6,349 bases of DNA from Opitutia bacterium (GCA_021204635.1 JAJPZB010000039.1:1-6349), one strand, 5' to 3'; positions 1 through 6,142 are shown, numbered from the stretch's first letter. A program made the numbers and translations. The notes: generated by a model from the letters alone, not told the origin.

Positions 1-150
1 ACCACTAACGTGGTCCCCTCCCGCTAACTTAGCGGGAGAATTACGTTGGTGATTCGGCATCGCAGGTGGGTAGTTTGCCGTCGCCACCAACCCCAACTCT
101 CACCACCATCCCAAGCCTCACCACCAACCAATCCCACCACAAACCCACAA
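1..150 (-). repeat. Inverted copy of the intergenic repeat family
   Basis: The reverse complement of this stretch matches the repeat units at the right end of the window. It contains the same hairpin with arms CTCCCGCTAA and TTAGCGGGAG around one base (18-38), the conserved flank GTAATT and the box CCACCTGCGATGC (on the minus strand, near 57-70). A second hairpin, ACCAC/GTGGT with a four-base loop, is at 1-14. Beyond the box, 75-150 resembles the reverse complement of about 5790-5880, with shared CACCACCA and CCACCACAAACCC words. The copy is therefore inverted relative to those after the recombinase gene. It probably continues to the left of the window. No protein coding is credible here. Confidence 0.85.
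18..38. repeat. Perfect 21-base palindromic hairpin (left copy)
   Basis: Ten-base arms CTCCCGCTAA and TTAGCGGGAG surround a single base. The same sequence recurs without change at 5916-5936, 6119-6139 and 6321-6341. On neither side is there the run of T expected of an intrinsic terminator. Confidence 0.92.
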
Positions 151-152
151 CC
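84..152 (+). promoter_or_regulatory. C-rich, G-poor tract, possible rut site upstream of rho
   Basis: By direct count this 69-base stretch has 39 C and only one G (position 115). It is built of CACCACCA, CCAACC and CCCACCAC words. Rho-utilisation sites are known to be C-rich, G-poor and unstructured, and rho genes are known to be autoregulated by attenuation in their leader. If the rho transcript begins upstream of this tract, it could load Rho. No promoter was identified, so the role is inference. The tract is also part of the repeat family and may have no regulatory function. Confidence 0.35.
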
Positions 153-156
153 GTGA

Positions 157-170
157 GGGACGTTAGTCCC
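157..170 (+). repeat. Small stem-loop with GTTA loop
   Basis: GGGAC, loop GTTA, GTCCC. It has the same five-base stem and GTTA loop design as the second hairpin of the repeat units (1-14, 5940-5953, 6143-6156), but with different stem bases and on the plus strand. It is probably a diverged member of the same family marking the inner border of the left repeat block. Confidence 0.6.
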
Positions 171-207
171 GAACAAATCCGTGTGACAACAATCGTGGCA
201 GGTTAGT

Positions 208-231
208 GGTGGCGACGGCTTTGTTGCCACC
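208..231 (+). other. Stem-loop upstream of rho
   Basis: GGTGGCGAC (208-216) can pair with GTTGCCACC (223-231) over nine positions, with one G-T wobble and a six-base loop. No T run follows, so it is not an obvious intrinsic terminator. It may belong to the repeat block or fold in a rho leader RNA. The surrounding stretch 171-363 shows no gene I can support. Confidence 0.45.
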
Positions 232-363
232 ATCCCAAATCCTCGCCACCGACCCGACAAAAATGGGCTTGCGGGAAAGTCGCGCAAATGCGAGATTTTC
301 AGAAACTTTGCGACGAGCCGTCGAAGCTCTGATATTCCTTTTTTATTCGGCTCCCCGTCGTTT

Positions 364-420
364 CCTCCAAGCGGAAAAATTCCGGAGGCGTTCCCAAAAA
401 ATCTGTGCGATATTGCGCAC
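364..420 (+). other. Two small stem-loops just upstream of rho
   Basis: CCTCC (364-368) can pair with GGAGG (384-388), and an alternative inner pairing CGGAA (372-376) with TTCCG (380-384) competes for one base. A second stem, GTGCG (405-409) with CGCAC (416-420), has a six-base loop. If the rho mRNA starts upstream, both lie in its leader, where they could affect translation or attenuation. No clear Shine-Dalgarno sequence lies between them and the start at 466. Function is inference. Confidence 0.3.
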
Positions 421-465
421 GTGGCGAGCGGCTTTCCGAGTTCCGAAAAACAAAACGCAAAACCT

Positions 466-1680
466 ATGAGCGACCAATTCACTCAGAACAATTTACCGTT
501 CAACCGCGCCACAGCGCCTGCCGCCACCAACGCCGCAGCCGTTCCCGCAACAGAGCCGAAGCCGCAGCAGGAAGTGGTGGAAGGCGTCCTCGTCGTCGAT
601 GCGAAAAACGTCGGCACGCTCCGTTCGCCGAAGCGCCGCGGCAAGTCGTTTCCGACGGACCCGATTGTGGGCAAAGAAATCATCAAGCGCTTCCGGCTGC
701 GAACCGGCAATTGGCTTGTGGGCAAAGTCTTTCCGCGCAACGCGGGCTTCAACGCGCCTGCCAAGATTTCGTTTGTCGATTCGGTCGATGGCGTGAACCC
801 CAATTCGCGCCGGCACTACCCGCAATTCCAGCAATTGACGAGCATTGCGCCCGACAAGCAATTGCGCATGGAGACGCGCGACGAGCGGCTGACGAACCGC
901 GTCGTAGATCTTTTTTGCCCAATCGGAAAGGGTCAGCGCGGGCTGATTGTGGCGCCGCCGCGCACCGGCAAAACCACGCTTTTGAAGGACATCGCGGCGG
1001 GCGTCATCGAGAATCATCCCGAGGTGAAGGTTATGGTTTTGCTCGTAGATGAGCGGCCGGAGGAGGTCACGGATTTTGCGCGCGATTTGCCGAGTGCGGA
1101 GCTCTACGCGTCGTCCAACGACGAGAGCCCGAAGACGCACATTGCGATTGCGGAAATCTGCATAGAGCGCGCGCGGCGGCTCGTGGAAGTCGGGCGCGAC
1201 GTGTTGTTGCTCATCGATTCGATAACCCGCCTGACGCGCGCGTACAACAATACTCGCGGCGGTGGCAACACGATGACGGGCGGCTTGGGCTCGAAGGCGA
1301 TGGAAAAGCCGCGCCAGATTTTTTCCTCGGCGCGCAACACGGAAGAGGCGGGGAGCCTGACAATTGTCGCGTCGGCGTTGGTGCAGACGGGCTCGCGCAT
1401 GGACGATATTATTTTTGAAGAGTTTAAGGGCACGGGGAACATGGAAATGGTGCTTGACCGCAAACTCGCGGAGTTGCGCGTGTTTCCGGCGATAAATCTC
1501 GCAGCTTCGGGGACGCGCAAGGAGGAGCTGATTTTGGCTCCGGACGCGCTCGCGGCGGCGTCGTTTTTGCGCCGCGCGGTCATCTCGGGCAAGGTCGAAG
1601 ATGTGGCGGAAGCAATGCTCGAGCGCTTGAAGAAAACGAAGAGCAATGCGGAATTTATTCGACTAATTCGAGTTGGATAG
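466..1680 (+). CDS. rho: Transcription termination factor Rho
   Basis: Hexameric RNA-dependent ATPase/helicase that releases RNA polymerase from nascent transcripts. The 404-residue product has a short low-complexity N-terminus rich in Ala, Pro and Asn (about 1-38) in place of the usual helical Rho_N domain, an OB-fold RNA-binding domain (about 39-110) and a RecA-type ATPase. Visible motifs are Walker A APPRTGKTT (163-171, with R166 where E. coli has Lys), Walker B LLLID (247-251), the secondary-site loop EEFKGTGNME (318-327) and the arginine finger in SGTRKEEL (R351). The OB fold has NVGTLR (48-53) in place of the aromatic GFGFLR, and the Q-loop reads GGGNTMTGG without the usual basic residue. 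I prefer ATG 466; an in-frame GTG at 421 would add 15 residues. Neither has a clear ribosome binding site. Family assignment is firm; the altered RNA contacts are seen in the sequence, but their effect is inferred. Confidence 0.97.
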   Translation: MSDQFTQNNLPFNRATAPAATNAAAVPATEPKPQQEVVEGVLVVDAKNVGTLRSPKRRGKSFPTDPIVGKEIIKRFRLRTGNWLVGKVFPRNAGFNAPAKISFVDSVDGVNPNSRRHYPQFQQLTSIAPDKQLRMETRDERLTNRVVDLFCPIGKGQRGLIVAPPRTGKTTLLKDIAAGVIENHPEVKVMVLLVDERPEEVTDFARDLPSAELYASSNDESPKTHIAIAEICIERARRLVEVGRDVLLLIDSITRLTRAYNNTRGGGNTMTGGLGSKAMEKPRQIFSSARNTEEAGSLTIVASALVQTGSRMDDIIFEEFKGTGNMEMVLDRKLAELRVFPAINLAASGTRKEELILAPDALAAASFLRRAVISGKVEDVAEAMLERLKKTKSNAEFIRLIRVG

Positions 1681-1686
1681 CAAGAA

Positions 1687-1716
1687 TTGACAAACCTTCT
1701 CTTCAAGAAATTTGTA
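1687..1716 (+). promoter_or_regulatory. Possible promoter with consensus -35 box
   Basis: TTGACA (1687-1692) lies just after the rho stop codon. At 18 bases' spacing the best -10 candidate is the poor TTTGTA (1711-1716). Transcription from it would begin almost at the start codon of the next gene, leaving almost no leader. It may be chance, with the downstream gene read through from rho. Confidence 0.2.
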
Positions 1717-1717
1717 A

Positions 1718-1722
1718 AAGGA
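1718..1722 (+). promoter_or_regulatory. Ribosome binding site for the 1727 gene
   Basis: AAGGA sits four bases before ATG 1727. This supports that start over the in-frame Met codons at residues 9 and 11. Confidence 0.5.
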
Positions 1723-1726
1723 AAAA

Positions 1727-3496
1727 ATGCATAATTTTGCAGAGCAATGCATGGACATGGCTCGTTCGATTTTGAGCCATAATCTCGAAGCCATTCACGA
1801 AGACGGGAGTATTGAGCCCGTTCCCGGGGAAAATCCCCGTTCAGACGAGACCGGACACGCCATTCTCGCTCTCGGCGAATTTTACAGGGCCACGCACGAA
1901 ACCACTCTCGGGAAATTTAATCTCCCGAAAATTGTCGCCGCCTGCCTCACTGCGCAAATGGCGCAGGAATCGGAAAACGGCCTCGCCCACGCCGCACTCG
2001 GGCTGCTCTCTTTCGGTCCTTCAAAAGAGCGCAATGCGCCTTGGAACGCGCTCTCCGTCGAAACTCGCGAAAAATTTGACAAGCGCCTCCTCGTCCGCAA
2101 CGACTACAATGACCACCGCCAGGCGTTCAACATCGGCAAGGCGGTGACGCGCTTTTCCCTCGGGCTTTCAAAAAAAGACGAGACGACGAAACTCATCGAT
2201 CGCTTCGTCGAGCGGATTGCCGCCAATTCCTCCGGCGGATTTTGCGACGATTCGCCGAAGGATCTCGCGACGGGGAAAATCGGCGGCTGCTTCGACGTTT
2301 TCGGCATTCTCCAATACGTTTTCATCCGCCAATCGCTGCAATTGCACTCCAACGTCCACGTGCGCGAGCGCAAATTGCCGACGCTGCGAACCTATGCGGA
2401 GAAATATTTGAAGCTCATTCCCGACGTCGTGCGCAGCGACGGGCTCGGATGGTGCGTCGGCGCGGGAACCGGCGCGTATGGGCAAATGCACCTCATCAGC
2501 CTGATTTTGCAATCGATGCGCGACGGCTGGATTTCAGCCGACAAAATGCCGCTCTACAAAGACATTTTGCGCAAGCTCTTCCTCTTTTTCTTCGTCACAT
2601 ATCTCGATCAGGAGCAGGGCTTTCTCGTCATTCGCGACAACGAGCGTAGCGCAGACGAAATGCACACTTCGCGCATCGCGAATTTCGACGCCGCGCGCTA
2701 CCTCTGCCAATGGTCGCGCCTCGCAAAGATTGTCGGCGGCTCGCTCGACGGCACTCCCGCGCAGGCGACGCGCGCCACTTGCAAGACAATTTTGCTGGAC
2801 AAATCCGCGCGCAAAGAGCAGGCGCTCATAATCTACGACAATCCCGCGAACTCGCTCCACGTGCAGATTCCGATTATCTCCGGCGGTGCGCGCGGCGATT
2901 CCGATTCGCTCGCGTTCCCGCACATGCCGGGCATTTTCGACGCGCCCGTCGGCAAATACGTCCCCGCGTTCATTCCCGAGTGGACGATCGGCGATAATGT
3001 TTTCACGCCGTCGTTCTATGCGAAAAGCCTCACGACGCGCATCGGGCTGCGCAACGCGTTCAACGTTTCATACGAGCAGCCGGATTTGATAACGAAGGAC
3101 GAGAAAATCGTGCCCGGCGTCGGCACAGTGCGCGTCGAGTGGGAATTTCTCGGCGGCAAAATCACGGCGAAGTACACGTTGCGCGTGAAGCTGCCGGTGG
3201 TTTTGAAGGGAATGCGCCTCGTCATGCCGATCGCCGCGTGCCACAGCCGCTACCATCTCGGTTCGTCGCCGCGCCTCGGCGAAAACAGCTTTGGCTGCAC
3301 GATCGGGAAAGACGATTTTCAGGGCGAATGGCTCAACTACGAAGACGTTTCGCAGGACGCGACGCAGTGCACGCGCTATGGGAAGGTTTATTACTACCAG
3401 ACTTTCACGCGCGTGCATCCGCAAAATCTGCGCCCCGGGCAGCAATATCACTTCGAGATTTCTTTCGAGCCCGACATTGTGCCGATCGAATCCTGA
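1727..3496 (+). CDS. Unknown protein, helical toroid plus beta-rich domain
   Basis: I do not recognise the family with confidence. The 589-residue product has no signal peptide or convincing membrane segment, so it is probably cytoplasmic. Residues 1 to about 340 look like successive amphipathic helix pairs (for example ETGHAILALGEFYRAT at 41-56), with conserved-looking loops NDYNDHRQAFN (125-135) and GAGTGAYGQMH (245-255). Residues about 350-589 are beta-rich, with many Tyr, Trp and Phe near the end. A helical toroid followed by a beta-sandwich is the layout of several polysaccharide lyases and heparinase-like proteins. N128, H130, Y251 and H255 would be candidate catalytic residues if that is right. 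The gene starts 46 bases after rho with no terminator between, and a strong terminator follows. The aldolase-like neighbour downstream fits sugar-acid metabolism only loosely, because that enzyme lacks its catalytic residues. The reading frame is intact. Confidence 0.85.
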   Translation: MHNFAEQCMDMARSILSHNLEAIHEDGSIEPVPGENPRSDETGHAILALGEFYRATHETTLGKFNLPKIVAACLTAQMAQESENGLAHAALGLLSFGPSKERNAPWNALSVETREKFDKRLLVRNDYNDHRQAFNIGKAVTRFSLGLSKKDETTKLIDRFVERIAANSSGGFCDDSPKDLATGKIGGCFDVFGILQYVFIRQSLQLHSNVHVRERKLPTLRTYAEKYLKLIPDVVRSDGLGWCVGAGTGAYGQMHLISLILQSMRDGWISADKMPLYKDILRKLFLFFFVTYLDQEQGFLVIRDNERSADEMHTSRIANFDAARYLCQWSRLAKIVGGSLDGTPAQATRATCKTILLDKSARKEQALIIYDNPANSLHVQIPIISGGARGDSDSLAFPHMPGIFDAPVGKYVPAFIPEWTIGDNVFTPSFYAKSLTTRIGLRNAFNVSYEQPDLITKDEKIVPGVGTVRVEWEFLGGKITAKYTLRVKLPVVLKGMRLVMPIAACHSRYHLGSSPRLGENSFGCTIGKDDFQGEWLNYEDVSQDATQCTRYGKVYYYQTFTRVHPQNLRPGQQYHFEISFEPDIVPIES

Positions 3497-3518
3497 GCTT
3501 CGCAATCTGCGCGCAATT

Positions 3519-3534
3519 CGCTCAAATTTGAGCG
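3519..3534. other. Perfect 16-base palindrome
   Basis: CGCTCAAATTTGAGCG reads the same on both strands. It lies between the unknown gene's stop codon and the intrinsic terminator. It could be an operator for the downstream cluster or simply a second small hairpin in the 3' end of the upstream transcript. Having no central spacer, it would make a tight RNA hairpin, so a protein-binding site is at least as plausible. Confidence 0.4.
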
Positions 3535-3544
3535 CGAGAAACTT

Positions 3545-3577
3545 CCACGGATTTTGTAAATCCGTGGTTTTCTTTTT
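3545..3577 (+). terminator. Intrinsic (Rho-independent) terminator
   Basis: The ten-base arms CCACGGATTT (3545-3554) and AAATCCGTGG (3558-3567) pair perfectly around a three-base loop. TTTTCTTTTT (3568-3577) follows directly. The T run is only on the plus-strand side, so it ends transcription coming from the rho-unknown gene unit. Only 33 bases separate it from the next start codon. Confidence 0.93.
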
Positions 3578-3610
3578 CGCCCAAACATCTTACCCTTTTC
3601 GCCAAAAAAT

Positions 3611-4297
3611 ATGGAAGCTGTCATCGAACACATTTCGGCTCTGCACGTGATACCGTTTGCGACCGTCAACGACGCCACAAAGGCAATCCCGCTCGCACAG
3701 GCGCTCAAAGCCGGCGGCTGCGACGTCGTTTCAATTTCGTTCCGTTCCAAGTGCCCGGCAGACGCCATTCAGGCAATCTCCACGGAAATGCCCGAAATCT
3801 TCGTCGGGGCGGGCTCTGTTTTGAGCGTGGAAGACGTCAGCGCGGCGCACGTCGCCGGAGCGCGTTTTGCGATGGCGCCGGGCTTCGACCCGCTCGTCGT
3901 CGATGCCGCAGCCGCGGCGGTGCTCCCGTTCATTCCCGGGATTTTGACGCCGGCAAACCTTTCGCGCGGCCTCGTTCGCGGCTGCCGCGTCCAGGCGTTT
4001 TTCCCTGCTGCGCCGCTCGGCGTGGCATTTTTGGATTCCGTGCTCTCGGCGTTTCGCCACACGGGGATAAAAATCGTCGCAACCGGCGGAATCAATTCCG
4101 ACACGATCATGGACTGGCTTTCGATCCCCGACGTCGTCGCGTGCGGCGTGTCGTGGATTTGCCCCGAAGAACTCATCGAATCCGAAAATTGGGCGGAAAT
4201 CACGCGCCGGACGATTGAGACGCTCGACAAGGTTCACGCAGCTTGCGCATTCCCGCGCCACGTCGATCCCGGCATGGGAGGCATGCCCGCGCTTTGA
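3611..4297 (+). CDS. KDPG-aldolase-like protein lacking catalytic residues
   Basis: A 228-residue TIM-barrel protein of the KDPG/KHG aldolase (Eda) family, which normally splits 2-keto-3-deoxy-6-phosphogluconate into pyruvate and glyceraldehyde 3-phosphate. The barrel landmarks align without gaps to E. coli Eda as I remember it: AGGCDVVSISFRSKC (34-48) with AGGVRVLEVTLRTEC, GAGSVL (66-71) with GAGTVL, QAFFPA (128-133) with FKFFPA, and ATGGI (157-161) with PTGGI. Arg (R45) and the phosphate-loop glycines are kept. The catalytic Glu is Ser41 and the Schiff-base Lys is Ala129, so class I aldolase chemistry should be impossible. The frame is intact, so this is not a decayed gene. Residues about 212-228 (HAACAF...MPAL) extend past E. 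coli Eda. Only 16 bases separate it from queF, suggesting co-transcription. No good ribosome binding site precedes ATG 3611. It may bind a ligand, act as a regulator or catalyse something else. Confidence 0.88.
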   Translation: MEAVIEHISALHVIPFATVNDATKAIPLAQALKAGGCDVVSISFRSKCPADAIQAISTEMPEIFVGAGSVLSVEDVSAAHVAGARFAMAPGFDPLVVDAAAAAVLPFIPGILTPANLSRGLVRGCRVQAFFPAAPLGVAFLDSVLSAFRHTGIKIVATGGINSDTIMDWLSIPDVVACGVSWICPEELIESENWAEITRRTIETLDKVHAACAFPRHVDPGMGGMPAL

Positions 4298-4313
4298 AAA
4301 TTTCGCAAACGCA

Positions 4314-4721
4314 ATGCTCACGCAACCCGACGACCTGAAAAATCTCTCCCTCGGTGCGACAAAGAACAAGCCGTCGCGCAAGTTGGAGACTTTTCCCAAC
4401 CACAATGCTGGTCGCCCGTATGTCGTCGAACTGCGGACGGAAGAGTTTACCTGCCTTTGCCCCGCGACGGGGCAGCCGGACTTCGCCACAATAACGATTC
4501 GCTACATTCCCGCCGAAAAAATCGTGGAATCCAAATCGCTCAAACTCTATCTGTGGTCGTTCCGCAACGAAGGCACTTTCCACGAGCACGTCACGAACAC
4601 GATTCTCGACGACCTCGTCGCGGCGCTCTCGCCGGTGTGGTGTGAAGTTGTGGGGGAGTTCGGCGTTCGTGGCGGGATTTCGATAAAAGTCACGGCGTCG
4701 CACGGCACCAAGACGCTTTGA
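4314..4721 (+). CDS. queF: NADPH-dependent preQ0 reductase QueF
   Basis: QueF reduces the nitrile of 7-cyano-7-deazaguanine (preQ0) to the amine preQ1, the last free-base step before insertion into tRNA for queuosine. The 135-residue product is a short unimodular, B. subtilis-type QueF of the T-fold superfamily. Visible motifs are FTCLCPATGQPDFATI (45-60), with catalytic C49 forming the thioimide and proton donor D56, the NADPH/substrate motif ESKSLKLYLWSFRNEG (72-87), HEH (90-92), and the late GGISI strand. It ends soon after that strand and lacks the C-terminal tail of B. subtilis QueF. ATG 4314 fits the usual N-terminus. An upstream in-frame ATG at 4215 lies inside the previous gene and is unlikely. 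The gene starts 16 bases after the aldolase-like gene, with no clear Shine-Dalgarno. No other queuosine genes are in the window. Confidence 0.96.
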   Translation: MLTQPDDLKNLSLGATKNKPSRKLETFPNHNAGRPYVVELRTEEFTCLCPATGQPDFATITIRYIPAEKIVESKSLKLYLWSFRNEGTFHEHVTNTILDDLVAALSPVWCEVVGEFGVRGGISIKVTASHGTKTL

Positions 4722-4775
4722 GGCTTCGCGCAGATTTTCGGCAGGCAAAGGCGCGACAACAAACGGGGCAGGCGC

Positions 4776-4784
4776 GGAGGGAGG
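4776..4784 (+). promoter_or_regulatory. Strong ribosome binding site fixing a GTG start
   Basis: GGAGGGAGG ends four bases before GTG 4789. It is the only strong Shine-Dalgarno in the window, and it selects the GTG rather than a later Met as the recombinase start. Confidence 0.75.
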
Positions 4785-4788
4785 AAAA

Positions 4789-5772
4789 GTGGCACTCGTT
4801 TTCATCAGTTCGGAAGATTCCCCGCCGCCGGCGCCGGGGGAAGGGCGGATCTCCCAATTTTGCGACTTTTTGAAAAACGAGCGGCGACTGTCGCCATACA
4901 CGGTGCGCAACTATCGCGAGGCACTTACGGACTTTTCCTCGTGGGCAAAAAAATCCTTCGGCTTTTCCGGAGATTTTTCAAAAATCACGCGCCGCAACAT
5001 CCGCGATTTCGTCATCGAAAGGCAGAACAAAAACGACACGGGGATGCGCCGGCAGGCGGGCTCGTTGTCGCGGCGCACAATCCACAACCACATTTCCGCG
5101 CTCCGCTCGTTCTATAAATTTTTGCGGCTGCGCAAAATCGTGGTCTCTTCGCCACTGACCGGAATTGCGCTGCCGAGACTGCCAAAGTCGCTCCCAAAAT
5201 TTTTGACCGAGGCGCAGGCGCTCGAACTCCTGAAAATGCCGCAACTCGCGCGCGACGAAAAAATCTTCCCCGAAAGCGAGTGCATTCGCGACACCGCAAT
5301 TCTCGAAACGCTCTACGGCGCGGGGCTGCGAATCAGCGAACTCTGCACGCTGACCCTCGCGCGCGTCGATTTCGCCACGGGAATGCTCCGCGTCCTCGGC
5401 AAGGGCAACAAAGAGCGAATAGTCCCCGCAGGGACGCAGGCAATGCTCGCACTGCGGCGGCAACGCGACGAAATTCGCGCAACCCGAGCCGACGATTTTT
5501 TGTTCCCCGGACGCTCGCGCCACGAGCATCTCGCGCCACGAGTAATTCAGTTGCGACTGAAAAAGTATCTCGCCCTCGCAAAACTCCCGACTGATATCAC
5601 GCCCCACAAACTGCGCCACTCTTGCGCAACTCATATGCTCGACCACGATGCAGACCTGCGCTTGGTGCAGGAGCAATTGGGTCACGCGAACCTTTCGACA
5701 ACGCAGATCTACACGCACGTCACCCTCGCGCGCTTGAAAGCCGCATACCGCAAAGCCCACCCGCGAGCATAG
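4789..5772 (+). CDS. xerC: Tyrosine recombinase, XerC/XerD type
   Basis: A site-specific recombinase of the Xer branch, which resolves chromosome dimers at dif with a partner recombinase. The 327-residue protein has an N-terminal SAM-like core-binding domain (about 20-115, with RRLSPYTVRNY and ISALRSFYKFL) and a C-terminal catalytic domain. All active-site residues are present: R181 in LYGAGLRISEL, K205 in LGKGNKERIVP, H273 and R276 in HKLRHSCATHML, H299 in LGHANL, and nucleophile Y308 in TTQIYTHV. The HKLRHS, GHANLSTTQIYTH and terminal AHPRA motifs are closer to E. coli XerC than XerD, but the C/D call is tentative. It is longer than E. coli XerC (298), with a longer N-terminus and small insertions near 80-93 and 155-163. 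It follows queF by 67 bases with no terminator seen. The repeat array begins right after it, so a role on those repeats cannot be excluded, although housekeeping Xer is simplest. Confidence 0.93.
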   Translation: MALVFISSEDSPPPAPGEGRISQFCDFLKNERRLSPYTVRNYREALTDFSSWAKKSFGFSGDFSKITRRNIRDFVIERQNKNDTGMRRQAGSLSRRTIHNHISALRSFYKFLRLRKIVVSSPLTGIALPRLPKSLPKFLTEAQALELLKMPQLARDEKIFPESECIRDTAILETLYGAGLRISELCTLTLARVDFATGMLRVLGKGNKERIVPAGTQAMLALRRQRDEIRATRADDFLFPGRSRHEHLAPRVIQLRLKKYLALAKLPTDITPHKLRHSCATHMLDHDADLRLVQEQLGHANLSTTQIYTHVTLARLKAAYRKAHPRA

Positions 5773-5779
5773 CGCGGGT
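5759..5779 (+). other. Stem-loop spanning the recombinase stop codon
   Basis: ACCCGCG (5759-5765) pairs with CGCGGGT (5773-5779) around a seven-base loop that includes the TAG stop. A G-rich tract follows instead of a T run, so it does not look like an intrinsic terminator. It may stabilise the 3' end or pause transcription. Confidence 0.4.
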
Positions 5780-5858
5780 TGGTGGTGGAGGGTTTGTGGT
5801 GGGAATTGGGTGGTGGCGAGATATGGGTTGGTGGTGGCGGCTGGGTTGGTGGTGAGAC
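5776..5858 (+). repeat. G-rich GGGTTGGTGGTGG repeat tract
   Basis: The 13-base word GGGTTGGTGGTGG occurs exactly at 5776-5788 and 5825-5837, with a near copy at 5843-5854 and related GGTGG words between. It is the reverse complement of CCACCACCAACCC, found five times in the tandem array to the right. The reverse complement of 5776-5915 resembles 39-150. GGTTGGTGGTGG has four GG pairs with short loops, so a two-layer G-quadruplex is possible on this strand or its RNA. No gene is credible here. Confidence 0.8.
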
Positions 5859-5915
5859 TTGGCTCTGTTGCGGCGGCAAGTTGCCCACCTGCGATGCGGG
5901 ATCACACACGTAATT

Positions 5916-5936
5916 CTCCCGCTAAGTTAGCGGGAG
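5916..5936. repeat. Perfect palindromic hairpin, right copy 1
   Basis: Arms CTCCCGCTAA and TTAGCGGGAG around one base, preceded by CGTAATT and followed by GGGACCAC. Confidence 0.92.
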
Positions 5937-5939
5937 GGG

Positions 5940-5953
5940 ACCACGATAGTGGT
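5940..5953 (+). repeat. Second hairpin of repeat unit 1
   Basis: ACCAC, loop GATA, GTGGT. Other copies have loop GTTA. Confidence 0.7.
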
Positions 5954-6118
5954 GAGGGAGTGTGCGCGTTGAATGTCGCCTGACTCCGCTCCCCACCACC
6001 AACCCAAACCTTACCACCAACCCCTCCGGAAAAAGCTTCACCACAAACTCCTCCCGCAGCACTTGCCGCCACCACCAACCCGGCTTCCCACCTGCGATGC
6101 AAGAGCACCAACGTAATT

Positions 6119-6139
6119 CTCCCGCTAAGTTAGCGGGAG
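6119..6139. repeat. Perfect palindromic hairpin, right copy 2
   Basis: Same 21 bases as the other copies, although the flank before it (GCAAGAGCACCAACGTAATT) differs from copies 1 and 3. Confidence 0.92.
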
Positions 6140-6142
6140 GGG

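Noticed and set aside
300..340. Sigma70-like promoter TTGCGA/TGATAT upstream of rho
   Set aside because: Weak match to both boxes, and such matches are common by chance.
24..482. 152-codon minus-strand reading frame across the left repeat block
   Set aside because: Its composition follows the repeats (Gly/Trp/Thr-rich runs), it overlaps the upstream region and start of rho, and it has no family motifs.
405..1140. Long alternative frames (plus and minus) overlapping rho
   Set aside because: Arg/Ala-rich translations typical of GC-rich shadows. Rho occupies the true frame with full family motifs.
3731..4910. Minus-strand frames of 236-252 codons over the aldolase-like and queF genes
   Set aside because: No recognisable motifs, and both genes on the plus strand are supported by family alignments.
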